From Paraburkholderia sediminicola (GTDB taxonomy: Bacteria; Pseudomonadota; Gammaproteobacteria; Burkholderiales; Burkholderiaceae), in the NCBI RefSeq assembly GCF_902859805.1, contig NZ_CADIKC010000004.1, forward strand, positions 248,001 to 312,000: a stretch of 64,000 bases of DNA, given 5' to 3'. A program made the position numbers and the translations under genes. Below are positions 62,688-64,000 of this stretch, one piece after another. The notes beneath the pieces were generated by a model. It was not told where the DNA came from. It made no database searches and saw only the letters and a program-made list of their open reading frames with translations. Position 1 is the first letter of the stretch. Every line of letters begins with the position of its first letter.

Positions 62688-64000
62688 ATGAACGACGACC
62701 AACACGATCAGGTGCTGTTTGCCCAGTTCGGCACAAGCAGCCCTTGCTGGCGTCTGTCGAACGACAGCAACGCGCTGGAACTCACGCCCGTCACCGGTGA
62801 CGTGCCGGCTAATGTCGCCATTCCGCTGAATCCCCAACAGGCCTCGCAAATCCGCTGCCTCACCGGCATCACCTCGCACCTCGTTCTCGACGTACGGCTG
62901 TTCGGCGAACCGCTGCGCCTGCATCTCGTCGGCAAAAAACTCGCCAGCAATACCTGGGCAGGCACCGCTTCGGCCTACGACGATACGGAGTCCGTCGCAC
63001 GCGACCTCGTCCACGGTCTCTCTTTCGCCGAACAGGTCGTCTCCGAAGTCAATTCGGTCGTGGTCATCGTCGACAGGCACGGTCGAATACAGCGCTTCAA
63101 CCGTCTTGCCGAGGAACTCACCGGGGTCAAGGAAGAAGACATCGTCGGCCGCAATGTGTGGGCGCTGTTTATGAGCACCGAGTCCGGCGCGGCGTCGAGC
63201 CAGAACATCACGGGGTTCTTCAATCGCGGCGTCTCGTACGAAGTCGAGCGGCGCGTGAAAACCCTTCGCGGCGAACGGCTATTCCTGTTTCGCAACAAGT
63301 TCGTTCAAAGCGGCAGCGGCGTCGAAGAACAGTTTCTGATCTGCTCCGGCACCGACATCACCGAAGAGCGGCTCGCTCAGGAGCGTCTCACCGAACTGGC
63401 GAACACCGATTCGCTCACCGGTCTCGCCAATCGCAACGCGATCCAGGACAAGATCAGAGCGGCGATCGAAGCGGCTGCCCCACGTGAATCGGTCGGCGTG
63501 CTGTTCCTCGATCTCGACAACTTCAAGAAGGTCAACGACCACTACGGCCATGTCTTCGGCGACCGGCTGATCCGCGATGTGTCGTCGGCCATCAGTACGT
63601 GCCTGAACGAAGGCGACGTGCTTGCGCGCCTTGGCGGCGACGAGTTCATCGTGCTCGCCGCCCAGGGCACCGCCCACGATCTGGAAGCCACCGCGCAGTG
63701 CATTCTCGAGCGCATGCGCACGCCGTTCAGCCTGGGGCTCGTCGAGGTCTACACCGGCTGCTCGATCGGCATCGCGCGCTATCCGGAACACGGCAACGAC
63801 CTCGAATCGCTGATCCGTTCGGCGGACACGGCCATGTACGTTGCCAAAGACGAAGGCAAGCGTACCTACCGCGTGTTCTCGCCCGACATGAACCGCAAGG
63901 TCGCCGAGTACATGTGGCTCGACACCAACCTGCGTCGCGGTCTCGAAGAGGGCCAGCTGACGCTGCACTACCAACCCAAACTCGTACTCGCCACCGGCGC
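62688..64000 (+). CDS. PAS-GGDEF(-EAL) cyclic-di-GMP protein (3' end outside window)
   Basis: The visible 437 codons start MNDDQHDQVLFAQFGTSSPCWRLSNDSN. A PAS domain (about 120-235) with VVIVDRHGRIQRFNRLAEELTGVKEEDIVG is followed by a GGDEF domain (about 250-410): DSLTGLANRN, FLDLDNFKKVNDHYGHVFGD, ARLGGDEFIVL. The EAL domain begins with GLEEGQLTLHYQPK at the window end. The GGDEF active-site motif is intact. The layout resembles the RNase II modulator/PdeR-type. The start ATG 62688 has GGGGA 5 bases before it; an in-frame ATG at 62619 is possible. Confidence 0.93.
   Translation, partial: MNDDQHDQVLFAQFGTSSPCWRLSNDSNALELTPVTGDVPANVAIPLNPQQASQIRCLTGITSHLVLDVRLFGEPLRLHLVGKKLASNTWAGTASAYDDTESVARDLVHGLSFAEQVVSEVNSVVVIVDRHGRIQRFNRLAEELTGVKEEDIVGRNVWALFMSTESGAASSQNITGFFNRGVSYEVERRVKTLRGERLFLFRNKFVQSGSGVEEQFLICSGTDITEERLAQERLTELANTDSLTGLANRNAIQDKIRAAIEAAAPRESVGVLFLDLDNFKKVNDHYGHVFGDRLIRDVSSAISTCLNEGDVLARLGGDEFIVLAAQGTAHDLEATAQCILERMRTPFSLGLVEVYTGCSIGIARYPEHGNDLESLIRSADTAMYVAKDEGKRTYRVFSPDMNRKVAEYMWLDTNLRRGLEEGQLTLHYQPKLVLATG

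Overview
The window is high-GC DNA with dense genes on both strands. It carries chromosomal house-keeping and accessory functions typical of a Burkholderiaceae beta-proteobacterium, most likely Paraburkholderia or Burkholderia. That assignment is inferred from gene content and protein style (lutABC with a FadR-type regulator, an AruH-like transaminase, a second-type rpoN, a VpsR-like regulator, many GTG starts). No rRNA, tRNA, CRISPR array, insertion sequence or prophage was seen.

Left part (1-10 kb): ahpC and ahpF (peroxide reduction, minus strand) lie behind a good OxyR-type motif. A PrpR-like sigma-54 activator is divergent from an isocitrate-lyase/PEP-mutase family gene. Between them sit a perfect 24-bp palindrome and a -24/-12 promoter, which together form a complete enhancer-dependent switch. 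Then come a DHA2 drug transporter, a GNAT acetyltransferase, a short CDF metal transporter, a prolyl-4-hydroxylase-like oxygenase and an NTF2-like protein.

Molybdenum region (10-18 kb): this is the most interesting part. An unknown helical protein, a DUF2325 protein, a minus-strand operon (small molybdopterin-domain protein, NifQ homologue, single-domain ModE), a beta-propeller lipoprotein, ModA and a fused ModB-ModC transporter lie side by side. Five copies of a ModE-type inverted repeat with identical geometry (CGTTATAT-N8-ATATAACG) sit in front of every transcription unit. The block therefore looks like one molybdate-controlled regulon containing several proteins of unknown role, with NifQ but no nitrogenase genes in view.

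Middle (18-34 kb): a NAMPT-type phosphoribosyltransferase, an isoprenylcysteine-methyltransferase-like membrane protein, a VpsR-like enhancer-binding protein after a gene-poor 1.2 kb, another DHA2 transporter, a NIPSNAP protein, a large MscS-type channel and a chloroperoxidase-type hydrolase. A two-gene DNA-repair operon follows (FAN1-like VRR-NUC nuclease plus an XPD/DinG-like helicase carrying a RecB-type nuclease domain). It is preceded by a near-perfect LexA box.

Right part (34-64 kb): lutABC with its GntR regulator (L-lactate oxidation), a secreted S10 peptidase, an AruH-like aminotransferase and rpoN. Then comes a run of small envelope and stress proteins (BON, DUF2383, glycine-zipper, DUF1488, DUF4142, PRC-barrel, low-complexity secreted proteins) with topoisomerase IB, a CPA1 antiporter and a FUSC protein. 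The window ends with an AraC regulator beside an AhpD-like protein, an aldo/keto reductase, an autotransporter, the giant helicase Lhr, and a PAS-GGDEF(-EAL) c-di-GMP protein cut by the window end.
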